From: Portulaca oleracea
Lineage: Eukaryota; Streptophyta; Magnoliopsida; Caryophyllales; Portulacaceae
Length of the DNA: 64,000 nt
Assembly: GCA_029582165.1 (NCBI GenBank)
Contig: CM055885.1
Coordinates: forward strand, 12,398,729 to 12,462,728
Direction of reading: 5' to 3'
Positions 36,130 to 47,988 of this stretch are shown here, one piece after another (the first letter of the stretch is position 1; every line of letters begins with the position of its first letter). The notes beneath the pieces are model-generated. The model did not search any database and had not been told where the DNA came from. It was given only the letters and a program-made list of their open reading frames with translations. The position numbers and the translations under genes are program-made.

Positions 36130-37136
36130 TTCCACCAAGTTAATAATATACAAAATTATACATATTAAAACTAGTGAAATTGGAAAATAAGCTAAATTAC
36201 AACTAAGTATATTCAACATATACATTCCAACAACTAAGTTCAAACTAACCTAAACCTAAAACAAAGTTAAAACTCTAGAAACCTTATCATATATAGAATC
36301 CAACAAGTTAATACTACCAAGAGAAAACAGTTTAATAATATATACTAACATCTAAAACATCTAATAAGCTAAAAACACAAGTATAATTATCGAGCTATAA
36401 AACATCAACTAAACAGTAAACTAAACAAACAGAAAGATATACACAAAAACATAGACTAATTAGTAAATTAAAATCAAACTAACAACTAAACTACACTAAA
36501 AATAAGCAATTAAAGTTAACTTCACTAGCAAAATTTTGCTAAATTTACACTAAACATATAAACCTAATGTTGAAACAAATTCAAACTAATCTAAGCTAGT
36601 AAACGAAAAATTAAATGAACAACTAAAAAAAACTAATTAGAAATTAGAACACTAAACTAGCATTAAAAATGTAAATAGAAAAGCTCCAAACACACTAACA
36701 ATGGTAATATGAGAAGAGTATACAACACAACTCTATAATACTTCAAATTCAAACTAAAAATGAAAAAATAAACTAAATAAACAAAGAAAAACAAAGAAAT
36801 TACAAAAATAAAACCTTTTTAAACTTGGAAAAAGAAAAAGAGTTTGAAGATGGTTAACAATGGAGGTTTTTGGTTATGGAGGATGAGATGAGAGAGAAGA
36901 AGGTGAATGAAAGTGTGGGGATATGAAAGAGGAAGAAGAATGGAGAAGAATGCAAGAAAAATGGAGGAAATTGAGGAAGATTTGATGGAGATGAAAAAGA
37001 AAGTGTAATGGAGGTATCAGAAGGGGAAGGGGGAGGGGGAGGGGGAGGGGATGACAAGAAGAAATCGCAAGGTTGAAAAAATGAAAAAGAGGGGCCTCAA
37101 AACGGGTGAAATACGCGTATTATCTAAATCCTGAGC
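36130..37136. other. A-rich DNA and purine tract
   Basis: 36130-36830 is A-rich DNA of repeated CTAAA/AACTA words without a gene. 36840-37060 is a long purine-rich (GA) tract with a (GGGGGA)n run at 37023-37050. The proline-rich antisense frame there is a by-product of composition. Confidence 0.5.
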
Positions 37137-37245
37137 TTAACACGGTCTATGTTGGGTCAACACAGTCTATGTTGACCATGAGATCACCATTTTTACCATC
37201 TGGAGGCCAGCATGGATCGTGTTAAGGTCAACACAATCCGTGTTG
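37137..37245. repeat. Near-palindrome array, core AACACNNTCTATGTT
   Basis: Copies lie near 37138-37154, 37157-37173, 37209-37223 and 37228-37245. The last, TCAACACAATCCGTGTTGG, has the same core as the copia LTR 1.1 kb upstream, although the surrounding sequence differs. It probably belongs to the LTR end of the minus-strand gypsy element that follows. Confidence 0.6.
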
Positions 37246-37279
37246 GCCCGTTTTTGGGTCCGTTGGTCACTAGCTCGAG

Positions 37280-37560
37280 CCCCCACGCTTGATTTCTTTC
37301 ATCTTTGCCTTGTGCTTCACCTTTCCTTCATTTCCTTCATCTTTTCCTTGTTTTTTCATCTCTTTTTACTCTTCCCATTTTTTTTTCTTTAGTTTTTTCA
37401 TTCCCTCTTTTTTCATTTTCTTTTCTTTTTCATTTTTTTGTTCTTCTCACTCTTTCTTTTTTCTTTCTTTTCTCTTTCACTCCTTTTCACTTTCTTTTCA
37501 AATTTTCAGTTTTTTTTTTGCTTTTTTTCTCCTAAAACTAATAAGTCGAAAATTCAAATT
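37280..37560. repeat. Polypyrimidine (CTTTT)n tract
   Basis: Nearly uninterrupted T/C sequence on the + strand. Open frames here encode only Phe/Ser/Leu-rich low-complexity peptides and are not genes. Confidence 0.85.
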
Positions 37561-39244
37561 AAAATAAAATCAAAATCCTAGAAAATCAAAATAAGTAAGA
37601 GAAAAATAAAAAAATTCTGGAAAATCTAAAAAATGAAAATAAAACCTTAACAACATGGGTTGTCTTCCAAGAAGCGTTTGTTTAACGTCCTAAACTTGAC
37701 AAAGTACCTTTCAACCTAGAGAATAATACATAACTCCTTGGCCAAAGGCTTTAGGAGCACCGTTCACAAAAGTACCTCAAAAATCCTTCAACTTGTCCCT
37801 ACATCTTGGGTCAAATTCATCACCTCCTTTAGCAATAGAGGGATCATCATCTTCAAACCTGAAAATCTCACTTAATGTACCCTTGTTAGCATCACATAAG
37901 GGACGTTCTTGATGATGTTAGGAGGGGGTGAAGTTTCTTTCATCCCAAGATTCTGATCACCAAATTCATGGTCTTTCTCAATGATTAAATAACAAGGATT
38001 TTTATTACTAGAATTTGGAGATTTTTCATGCTTTTGCTTCTCCTCTACACGCACACTCTCACCTTTTTCTTCACAAACAAGTTCACCAACACTCACATTC
38101 TCAACACTTAGCACATCAACACCATAACAAGGGGAAACATTACGTGGCACAACATCACGAAATAAATCAAATTCAAGCTCATGTTCCCATATCCTAAACT
38201 TTATTTTCCCAAATTGCATATCGATAACACATCCCACAGTAGCTAAGAAAGGCCTCCTCAAAATGATTTGAGTGCGGGAGTCCTCAGGCATGTCAATGAC
38301 AGGGTATGTAGATTTGAGGCCAAGGAATTCATACCCTAAAATGGATGGTAGAGGTCTTAGCTCAACCTCAAGAGCCTTTTTCTCAGCACCTTCAAGGTCA
38401 TCTTTCATTTCTTCCACCTTTGCAAACCTCGGGGGGAATAGCAGGGGTAGCGTCCATCAGCTTGGCATATGTTGTCGTTTCAGTCTCAGTATCCTAGGTT
38501 GGACAATCAAGTAGCTAACATAGCTCAAGTAGATCACTTGACTAAGGGTTAGAATCAGTTTCCCTTACCAGTCTATCAATCAAGTCAACAAAATTGCAAT
38601 CTCCGAAATTGAGGGAAATTTCGCAGCATCATTCAGACTAAACTTAACCTTTTCAGCACCAACATCAAAAGTCATCATTCCATTTTTCACATCAACACAA
38701 CACCTCGAGGTAGCCATAAATGGCTTCCCAAGAATGATTGGGGTGCAAAGATCCTCAGCCATATCAAGCACAAAAAAATTAATTGGAAAGATGTCTCCCA
38801 CCTTGATAGGGACATCTTCAAGGATCCTTATAGGATATTTCACAGAACGATCAACCACCTGTAATGAGATGGTAGTGGTTTTCAGCTCACCCATTTTCGT
38901 AGACATTGACATGGGCATCAAGTTGACACCAGAGCCTAATTTATGTAAAGTACGGTCGATGTGCAGGTTTCGAACCACAGAAGGAATAGTGAAGCTGCCG
39001 GGATACCTAAGCTTCTGTGGAAGCTTGTTTTAGATTGCAACGCTACAATCATCAGTCATGGCAATTGTCTTATGCTCATCTAGCATCCTTTTTTTGCTCA
39101 AAACTTCTTTTAGAAGCTTGGCATAGGTGGGCATCTAAGACAAGGCCCTTGTGAAAGGATACTGATTTAGAGATTCTTGATCACCTCCAAAAAATTCCCA
39201 AATTGTTTATCAAGTTTTGCCTTATCCATTCTGTGTGGGAATGG

Positions 39245-40365
39245 TAGGGGTGTTCACGGTGCGGTTCGGTGTGGCGACGGTTTCACGAAGCGGTGCACCG
39301 GTCAAAACGGTTTTCCAAAATCATAAACCGGAACTGAAATTGAAACACCCGGTTTTACTCGTGCACCGGATTTAACAGTGCGGTGTCACCGGTTAACCGG
39401 AACTGCCTTTATTTCCATTAAAATTAAAAAACTATCATTCAATCAACCCAAAAAAATAAATTTTTTTTGCTTACTAGTTCCCATTGTGTCGGTGATTTTT
39501 TTAAAATCAAATATATATATATATTTGGAAAAAGTAAAATTGTATTCCAAGGGGCAAAATAAGCCAATTTAAAGGTACAACCCTATGAGCATAGGTATTC
39601 TATACAGGGAGTGTATTTATCAGACTGTCTCGCGATGAAAAGAATTCTGTCCTTGAGCTTGGTTTTTATGACATGTTTTATTCTATTGGCATCTAGGGAT
39701 TTTTTTTGAACACTAGCTGGTTACGAGATGTCCAGATATTGTAGAAGTAGCAAGTAGCCGCTGCCATCCCAAGAGATCTCTTCCAATTAGGAGCTTTCCA
39801 GTTCTTTAGTTTTTTGCACCATGATACAAGGCCTGTCGCATTTGGGAGGTGAATCCATTCCACCAGCCATTGCCTGATGCGTACCACATAGTTGCAGCTG
39901 TAGAAAAGGTGGTCTATGGTTTCATCCATTCGCTCACACAAGGGGCAAGTGGGGGTAATGTGAGGCTGAAATCGGTGTAACCTAGCTTTTACCTGCAGTT
40001 TCTGATGGAGAATTAGCCAGGTGATGAAGGAGTGTCTCGACATGTTTAGCCTATTCCAGGCGATTTTTGCCCAACTCCATGAGGGATGGTCACCAATAAG
40101 CCAATTATAGCCCTCGGTAACCTTATAAGAGTTCCGCAAATTTGCAGCATCCTTGAGACGTTCCTTTACTGCGCAGATCTTTTTGAAGTACCAACAAGAA
40201 TCCTCACGCGGTTCTAGTTCCCTGCAGGTTTGAAAATTACTAACCGGAACCGCCCCGCTTAACATCCAGTTTATTCGGTTCGGTGCACCGGAAAAATGAA
40301 GCGGTTCGGTGTTGCTCGTTTCCGGTTTTTTTTTTCCCGTTTCATGTTATTTTTTAACAGCCTTA
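39245..40365. mobile_element. hAT-type non-autonomous element with perfect 8-bp target duplication
   Basis: Flanked by GGGAATGG at 39237-39244 and 40366-40373. The ends are inverted: TAGGGGTGTT and, reverse-complemented, TAAGGCTGTT. Both arms (39245-39415 and 40230-40340) are packed with CGGTTCGG / CGGTGCACCGG words. It is inserted in the gypsy gag sequence between the PFPHRM-type motif and upstream gag. No transposase. The middle is a LINE fragment. Confidence 0.85.
39520..40228 (-). mobile_element. LINE ORF2 C-terminal fragment inside the hAT element
   Basis: An open frame of about 180 codons contains KARLHRFQPHITPTCPLCE, then RMDETIDHLFYSCNY. This is the zf-RVT zinc-binding pattern CPLC-x-H-x-C at the end of plant LINE ORF2, followed by NIWTSRNQLVF. 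The frame is intact from about 40228 to 39693 and merges with hAT sequence at its start. The 3' end lies near the ATAT tract at 39512-39523. Confidence 0.8.
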
Positions 40366-40596
40366 GGGAATGGTATAAGTGAAACATAAAACTCTTTGGT
40401 TAGTTTCTGAAGGATCACTTGAAGTGTCCTTATCAATTTGTACATTAACATCAATTAAAGACTCTTTAGGGGGATTTGACTTTCCCTCTTTCCCAGACTC
40501 AATCACAGTCTTATCATCAGAATTATGAACATCAATTATCACATGTTTAGGCTGGTCTATCTTAGGTCCATCCAACTGTTTCCCACTCCTTAAAGT

Positions 40597-40866
40597 CAGG
40601 GGCGGAGCCAAGACATATTATTAGGGTGGCCCATTTTTATAAAAGAAAAATAGGGAAATGAGGGAAGAGAAGTAGATTTGGAAAATAATTGCACAAAAAC
40701 AAAATTATTTAGGAAGAGGTATTGAACCCTTGACATCATGCTTAAATAAATAGACTATAACCAATGCTCTACAAATATTTGACCATATCTTAATGCAAAT
40801 AATATGATTTTGTCTATCATGGGGAGGGCTATGGCCCTGGCCAGCTCCCCCAATGCTATGCCCATG
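40597..40866. mobile_element. hAT-type MITE, 270 bp, with perfect 8-bp target duplication
   Basis: Flanked by CTTAAAGT at 40589-40596 and 40867-40874. The left end CAGGGGCGGAGCCAAG is a widespread plant hAT MITE terminus, and the right end reverse-complements to CATGGGCATAGCATTGGGGG. Removing it with one copy of the duplication rejoins the gypsy gag motif VVTLRSGKQLDG. Non-coding. Confidence 0.85.
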
Positions 40867-42309
40867 CTTAAAGTCACAACTTTGCATTGGTCTCTAAGGT
40901 TTAGGATGCGTTGAGGTGGTAGGGTTGTGGAAGGGTTAGCTTGGTTGTCTATCTTATTTTCAAGCATCTGATTATGAGTAGCCAGGGCCTCAACTTTATC
41001 CATTAAGTTCTTAATTGCCCCGTCTTGCTTTTGTTGAGTCATTATTTCAAGATTAGACTTTTGGGGAGTGTTTTGTGGTGGTTTCTGAAAACTAAGAGCT
41101 AGAGGTCTTTCCCCTTGAAGTGGATCGGTTGGATGGTTGTTTCGGTACGGGAAATTAGGGTGATTTCTCAAACTAGGGTGATAGGTATTGGAAAAAAGGT
41201 CATAGTTATGTCTTTGATTGCCAACATAGTTGGCTTGTTAGAGTGGTTAATCACTAACTAACCTTTAGAGGCAGGATAAGTCTTATGCTCAGTAGAATTA
41301 CAAGATGCACATGGAAGGGGAGGGGTAGCTTGCATATTCAAACAATCCATCTTTTAAGTTAAGGAATCAAGTTTAGAAGACAGTAGTGAAATAACATCCA
41401 AGTTCTAACTTAACCCCTACTCTGTAGCAAAGTTTAACCATTAGTATGAATTCAGGTCCATCTGCTCATCAAGTTAGTGAGTTGAGGCACTGTCTTGTTC
41501 ATAAGGTCACTTCTAGCCGCTAAGAGAATGCTTCCCCTCGTTGATTCGCTCGCTACACTGAAAAATGGTTGAATAAGAACCAAAGGTTTGAATCCACACT
41601 AAGGACATTATTTGAGGAGGTCTTTGCATCGCTCCCATGCTTCGTAGAAGGTCTCATCAAGCTCCTGAACAAATATGGAAATATGGTTCCTTAGGCAAGT
41701 CAACTTTCCAAGTGAAAAGTACTTTGCACGGAACATGCTGGCAAGTTGACCAATGGTGTTGATGGTATTGGAGGGCAAAGAGTCGAGTCACTCCCATGCT
41801 TTCCCTTTAAGTGAGAAAAGGAAAAGCCTTAACTTGATGGCATCTTCCAAGACGTTTGCCTTGAATGTGTCGCATGTTTGGCGGAAGATGTCCAGGTGGC
41901 GGTTGAGATCGTCACTTGAGTGTCCATAGAAAGGTAACTTAGATACCAAGTTGATGAGGGATTGTTGTAGCTCAAAGTCGTTTGCCGCCACAGTAGGCAC
42001 TATGATCGCAGACTAGGGATTGGTGACATTAGGTGTCACATATTGTCCCAAAGTGAAAGGTTGAGGTTGTCCGCTCATCTTCTCTTCGGGCCTGGTGTCC
42101 TCTTCTTGTCTTTCCCTTTCCCTCTCAAGTTTGTGTTTCTTTCTCCTAGCATGTAACATACGCTCGATCTCAAGATCGTAGTTGTAGAAGGGGACCTTTT
42201 GCATAAACATGAAACCAGTACAGACAAGAACACCAAACGCAATCAAAACAATAACACTATAACCTAGGCGACCGAAGTGTATTCGTCCAACGGAATTTGG
42301 GGAACAACG

Positions 42310-42327
42310 TCCCTGGCAACGACGCCA
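42310..42327 (-). other. Primer-binding site of the gypsy element
   Basis: Minus strand TGGCGTCGTTGCCAGGGA differs by two transitions from the TGGCGCCGTTGCCGGGGA sequence I recall beside many plant Athila/Tat LTRs. It places the 5' LTR to its right. Confidence 0.65.
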
Positions 42328-42337
42328 AAAAACTTGA

Positions 42338-43600
42338 CACACCGCAAGTGCACCGTGTACAATCATAGTATATCAAGTTCGTTCCATGAGGACTTGTTCA
42401 GCTTACGCACTTGACTATGCCACTACAAAGGATGCTAGGTTGATCAAATTGATGGATTTCTTGTTTAACTAACACTACTAATTAAAGCCATAAAATATTT
42501 TTGAGTTATATCATATTACTAAAGGCATTTAAAGGAATTACTCTAGTTATTCAATTAACTTAAGGCAGAGCTAATTTTATCACTCAACGATTTGCAATAA
42601 TTCGAGGTCAATAATCATCTTAAAGTCTATTACCACAATCTTTTGATTTGAGGATAATAACTTTAACAAAATTAAACACCTATTCTCAAGCTATTCAGTT
42701 TAATCAAAGTTAACATGTTATATACAACAACCCCAAGCCTAAAAATTCATTATTTCTAATCGTGTTTTAAGGCTATTTAATCTTTGTCAATCCGACTCTA
42801 ATAATAATCATTCGATCCAATAATTAAGACTCTAATCCAAGTAAAAAGTGATCAATCAAGTACCATGACAAACAATCCACAAAGATTAAACGAATTTGCA
42901 ACAGATTACTTCGTACTTAAATTAATCAACAAAGGCCAATCGAATAACATCGAGTTCATCCTCTAAACTAAGCATTAACTACTCATGAGAGATAAAACTA
43001 CTCCTAAATTAACACAAATTGAATTAGAAAATATGATTCTATCTAAGATAGAAGATAACCACAATTCGGTTGTGAGTAAAGATGCATGCTTGGGAAAGTT
43101 TTTTCTCTCAAACTTGAATCTTCAATCTCCAAACTAATGGTCGATCTTTTGATGGTAGGAGAAACCAGTGCTTTTATCTAGGTTAAACGATGTCTTATTT
43201 TATGGACGTTCAACCCTTTTTTTAACGTGCGTTAAATGAAAGGTGGAGCTAGGCATGGGTGGTGCCTCCTCCGACGAATGCAGCATCTCTTGGCTTCTTC
43301 AGGCGTGTTGTTCAAAGTTAGACGTTGGTTGAGCTTCCTTAAGCAAAGGTGGCGCCTCTGCAACCGCGGGCAACGCCTCATCTTGCCTTCGCTACTTCTC
43401 TTTCCATTTCAGGCGCTGCGAGCGTCAGATGAGGCGCGGCTAGCACCTCCTTCTCCCTTGGTCTCTAACTTAGACGTGGCCAGCGCTTGATGAGGCATGA
43501 CCAACGCCTGAGTTACTTCAGCTGTGGGCCGAGATTTCTTGGGTTTTTCCTTGTTTCAGACATAATCTGCAAAATACCACTTATCTACGAACCAAGTGAA
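42338..43600 (-). repeat. Probable 5' LTR of the gypsy element
   Basis: Lies immediately outside the primer-binding site. It contains AT-rich sequence (42400-43190) and a GC-rich part with repeated GGCGC/GCGCC-type words (43240-43510, for example AGGCGTGTTG, GTGGCGCCTC, AGGCGCTGCG, GAGGCGCGGC). The outer boundary is uncertain, and the partner LTR was not identified. Confidence 0.4.
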
Positions 43601-44001
43601 TTATATATGAATTTAGGTATAAAATAACAAATTTAGTTGCATTTTACCCCAAAATTCACTTGCCAAGTACCCAATTAACTCTATAAAATAAAAAACATTT
43701 TCATTTCAAAACGCAAACCTCCACGTGTTTAAAAAAAAAGTAGAAAACTATGTATATTATTTTCTTTTTCTTTTCTTTGGCTTGTAAGCTAGTGGTACAC
43801 ATTGCCACATTCACGGTTATGTAATGTTGGCCGATTTTTTTAAAATTTTTTCAAAAGGTTACTTTAAATTATTTTTTCGGGAAAAAAGCTATGTATATTA
43901 TTTTATTATATGGGAGGAAATTAACCCAAACATCTCACTTTCATCCACTATAAATTATGTGTAAGTAATTAGAACTATTACAAATTACAATTATATATAA
44001 G
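43601..44001. other. AT-rich intergenic DNA
   Basis: No gene or defined element recognised. Contains A/T runs only. Confidence 0.5.
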
Positions 44002-44065
44002 GGTATTGCTTAACGTCACCCCCTATTTATTAATGTCGCCCCCCCCCCAAAAGATGTTTTTGCCC
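44002..44065 (+). repeat. Candidate left terminal inverted repeat of the Mutator-like element
   Basis: GGGTATTGCTTAACGTCACC begins a segment with two C-rich blocks (CACCCCC and CGCCCCCCCCCC) followed by AAAAGATGTTTTTGCCCCT. I recall similar termini in plant MULEs. It lies 1 kb upstream of the transposase, where a TIR is expected. The partner should lie beyond the right edge of the window and could not be compared. Confidence 0.4.
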
Positions 44066-44224
44066 CTCATATATTTCAACTCACTTCTCTCTCTAACTCA
44101 CATCCTCTCACTCTCCTCACACAGTTTGCACGGCACCACCGCGACGCCACCTGGATCTGGGTGCGGCAAGGCCGCCGGCGGTTGGCTTGCCTGGGCACAA
44201 CACCGGTCAATTTTTCCGGAAATT

Positions 44225-45010
44225 GTTATTTTTAAATATTTATAAAATGTTAATATTATTATTTATATATAATATGTTAATATTATTATTATTATTATTA
44301 TTCAAAATATGTTAATATTATTATTATTATTATTATTTATAATATGTTAATATTATTATTTATTTATTTATTTATAATATTGTTATTAAGGTAATTAATG
44401 TTGTTAATTATTATTATTATGTTAATTATGTTAAAATTATTAATATTGTTATTATTAATTTAGGATATAATATTATTATTATTATTTTAATTAATATTAT
44501 TAATATTATTATAATATGTTATTTGTAAGTGTTGTTATTATTATTATAATATGTTAATTATTATTATTATGTTAATTATGCTAATTATTATTGTTAATAT
44601 TATTATAATATGTTAATATTATTATTTGTTTATAATATGTTAATATTATTATTATTTTATTTATAATATGTTAATATTATTATTTATTTATTTATAATAT
44701 TATTATTAAGGTAATTAATGTTGTTAACTATTATTATTATGTTAATTATGTTAAAATTATTAGTATTGTTATTATTTATTTATTTATAAAATTCTTATTA
44801 TTATTATGTTAATTAATATTATTTATATTATTATAATATGTTATTTATAAGTGTTGCTCAATATTATAAATATTTTAATTATAAATATTGTTATGTTGTT
44901 ATGTTAATTAGAATTGTATGTTAATTATTAATGTTAAAGCTATTACTATTATCAAGTATTAGGAATTAGTATCCCAGTTATTATTAATATGATAATTGTT
45001 TTCTATTGTT
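44225..45010. repeat. TTA/ATT low-complexity DNA with an internal ~200-bp duplication
   Basis: Almost pure A/T sequence of TTA, TTAA and TTATT words. The block 44340-44540 recurs at about 44663-44863, with AAGGTAATTAATGTTGTTAA and AATATGTTATTTNTAAGTGTTG in the same order. It probably forms the intron upstream of the transposase exon, which starts after TTTGTAG at 45009-45015. Confidence 0.75.
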
Positions 45011-45015
45011 TGTAG

Positions 45016-47753
45016 GTTTTTTTGGAGGACATTGGTGGGGACGGCGTTGATTATTCAACTTATTTTGTAACGCAAAATGTTTTTGAGAATATTGAAGCAT
45101 TGCAAGAATGGGCCAATGGAATAGCTGCGGGAATCGGATTTAGGTTTGTACGGGCTTCGTACAAGAGAAAAGATGCAGAGAGTTTGTTAAGGTGTTACTT
45201 GAAGTGTTGGAGGTACGGTAAATATCGTGGGAAACTGAATGATCTCGATGATGCGACTTGTCGGAGTACGTCAACAAAGGCGTGCCAATGTAAATTCGCC
45301 ATTGTTGCGTGGACTCGCAATGAAACGGAATGGCGACTTCGTGTGTGCGACGGTGACCGGGGGAAGCACAATCATGCCTTCATCGTGTACGAGAAAGGGC
45401 ATCATCACGGACAACCGTTAACTTCTGAAATGAAAGAACATGTCCGGGATATGACCAACACGGGGTGCACATCAACCACGATACAAACGTCGCTGAAGAT
45501 TAGGTTGCCTGCCTCTAAGATAAACGTGAAGCAAGTATACAACGAGCGGGCAAAGATGCATACCGAGGAAATGGATGGTAGGACGCATGCGCAACAATGT
45601 CTGTACATGGTGAAACTCGGCGGGTACGTCTCTTTTTTTAATTATGATGATGATGGCGAGCTTCATCAGGTTTTTTTATGTCACCCTTACTCATTGAAGT
45701 TGCTACGTACGTACCCGCATGTCATTCTCATTGACACAACGTACAAGACAAACAAGGCAAAGTGGCCTTTATGTGAGCTGGTAGGCGTGACACCGACAAA
45801 CCGCAACTTCCAGATTGCTTACTCGTTAATGCAAGACGAGAAGATGGAATCATATGAGTGGCTGATGTGGAGGGTGCATGAATTGTTGGGTCCTGATGTT
45901 ATTCCATCCGTGTTTGTGACGGACAAGCATGATGCTTTGTTGGGGGCTGTTGCCAAGGTTTACCCAAATGCACACCAACTGTTGTGCGTGTGGCATATTG
46001 GGAATGATGTGGAGAACAAAGTAAACAAACTTACTGGGGGCCCTAAGCTCGGATTCGGGCTTCATTTCGTATATCATTTCCGAACGGCATTGTATACGCG
46101 AAGATGCATTTGCGGTTCAAGCTCAAGTGGAACGACGTTGTTAACGCGTGGATTGGGCAAAACAAACCGATAGTTGATTATCTTACTGGGACGTGGCTGA
46201 GTCATAAGGAAAAATTTGTTTGTGCTTTTACCGACAATGTCCCTCACATGGGGAGCACGGCGACTTCTAGAGTTGAGAGCCAGCATTCTTCACTGAAGTA
46301 TTATATCGGCAGTTCTAGAGGCACCTTCGATCGTGTGTTTGCGAAGATTCACCAACACTTGGACAATCAACATACTGAGACTAAGTGGGAGCTTGAACAG
46401 TGTAGTAGCACGCATAGGAATTTTGGTAATTTTCATTTCTTTAAGAATTTGCACGGGCGTGTATCTCATCACGCATTGGACCTGTTATCGTTGGAGCTCA
46501 ATAGGATGCTGGCGATGAGGTATGAAGGAGGCTGCGACTTATACGATCACCGGGTGTCGAGAACCCACCTCCTCCCGTGCGCGTGTTTTATGATGGAAGA
46601 TTACGCAACTGGAGAGCCAATTCTGCTTACATGGATAAATATGTTTTGGAGACAACTAACAGTGATTGGCCATGGTGAAACTCCTTTCTCAAATGATGTT
46701 CCATCAGGTACGGACATGGAAGAATTTGAGGAACTCGCTAAACAGGTTCGGGAGAGTGATCCAGCAGTTGCACGACACATAAACTAGGTCCTCAATGGAG
46801 AGTTGAATCCCTATAGTCAGGATATTCCTGATCCCCAGACAAGCCCCCCACGCCCCGGGAGACCAAAGACTTCAAGATCCACGCGACGCAACCTCAGTGC
46901 GTTTGAGTATAGCCGAACAGCGGGTCGGCGTAGCAAGACTACAACAAACTCCTCGAGGAAAAAGGGAACCAGTTCTTCATCAGTTGGGATGGGTTCAACA
47001 GGTGTGGATTTCTTCATCTTTATAGCCGATGTTAACCACATGTTTAGGGTTTTCAAAATGACTATACATTGTTGCTTATAACTTAAGATAATCTCATGCG
47101 CAGGTATCCCCCGGATGTGTCAAGATCTGTTCCCGTTCGAGGACGCTTTGCCACATTTCATTCTACCATACGTCGCTGGATGGACGGATGTTGGCGTTGA
47201 TGGCAACTGCGGGTTCAGATGCGTAGCCGAGGCAAGTTACGGGGATGAGAAATTGTGGGCAACTGCTAGGTGGTCAATGAGCATTGAATTGCAGGCGAGT
47301 GAAAATGCATATGTTAATGCGTTTTTTAACAGCAAGGAGATGTTCCTTGAATCCTTCACAAGGATTCAAGGCCACTTGGTTGGGCCAGCCCCGTATGAAC
47401 ATTGGATGTCGGCTCCAAATGATTTATTTCCAGCTGCGACACTGATGAATATTATGTGGATCTTCTTGTCAACACCTCCTGGTCCACGATTGCAGACAGC
47501 TGAGCTATGCATATCAGTATTACCCATACGAGGAGGGCCTAAACTTACGGCACCTGCGAAAGTTCAGGGAATAGTGCGAGTGAACAACCACTTCATGCTT
47601 ATCCATTTACGGGATGACTGCCCTCTACCGTCGATTCATGTTGGATGGCGAGCAGCTAGAGACGTAACTGTTCAAGGTTGGGATGAGCCTTTCCAGGCTC
47701 GTATTGATAGATGGCAGGCTATTAGGGCCGCTCAACGCCGGTGGTGGTTGTAG
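45016..47753 (+). pseudogene. MULE transposase fused to an OTU-like cysteine protease domain
   Basis: Visible coding begins at 45016 after a TTTGTAG acceptor, so an upstream exon is expected. Order: a FAR1/WRKY-GCM1-type zinc region (CYLKCWRYG, ACQCKF, HNHAF; 45180-45380), the MULE DDE domain with ILIDTTYKTN, FVTDKHDALLGAV and RVESQHSSLK (all acidic residues present) plus LLCVWH, and a SWIM-like THLLPCACFM (46562-46590). A basic linker (GRPKTSRSTRRN) follows, then an intron 47002-47103. The second exon, 47104-47753, encodes an OTU-like domain with DVGVDGNCGFRCVA and VNNHFMLIHL, so the presumed catalytic Asp, Cys and His remain. Breaks: a frameshift between 46065 and 46105 and TAG at 46785-46787 (CAG to TAG would explain it). 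The protein would cut and join transposon ends. The OTU role in these elements is unknown. Confidence 0.85.
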
Positions 47754-47988
47754 TTGTACCCTTATGTATTTATGAATGGCTAATTATATTTATATTGAAA
47801 CTCGTGCAGTAAACTGGAAATCATAAAACACAACACAAATTAACACAAATTACCATGGAAACGCAATGTCACGGGCAATACAAAATCAGGTCAATTAGTA
47901 ACCACAACACAAAATCAGTTAATCAGTTCAACACAAATTAACACTAAGTTTAGGGTACATTAACAACAACGAAATTGAAAAACACACT
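47754..47988. other. Spacer between the converging MULE and PMD genes
   Basis: 235 bp of A-rich sequence with repeated CAACACAAATTA words. It is expected to hold both polyadenylation regions. Confidence 0.6.

Larger units (their letters stand above)
37660..42340 (-). pseudogene. Ty3/gypsy (Athila/Tat-like) gag-protease remnant
   Basis: Minus-strand order is gag to protease. Gag pieces lie at 41788-42130 (SDDLNRHLDIFRQTCDTF; KLRLFLFSLKGKAWE), 40755-41171 (NHPNFPYRNNHPTDP) and 40370-40596 (LRSGKQLDGP). A protease-like region at 38580-38978 has LGSGVNLMPM and TPIILGKPFMAT, but the expected catalytic Asp before LGSG is replaced (HKLGSG). Next, 37872-38417 begins with the ELRPLPSILGYEFLG leader that normally precedes RT, then repeats a protease-like TQIILRRPFLATVGCVID module. 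No RT, RNase H or integrase is seen. Many stops and frameshifts plus two hAT insertions show it is dead. Confidence 0.8.

Noticed and set aside
37289..37567. Open frames of ~90 codons in a T/C tract
   Set aside because: The peptides are almost only Phe, Ser and Leu and exist in two frames at once, as expected of a pyrimidine tract without stops.
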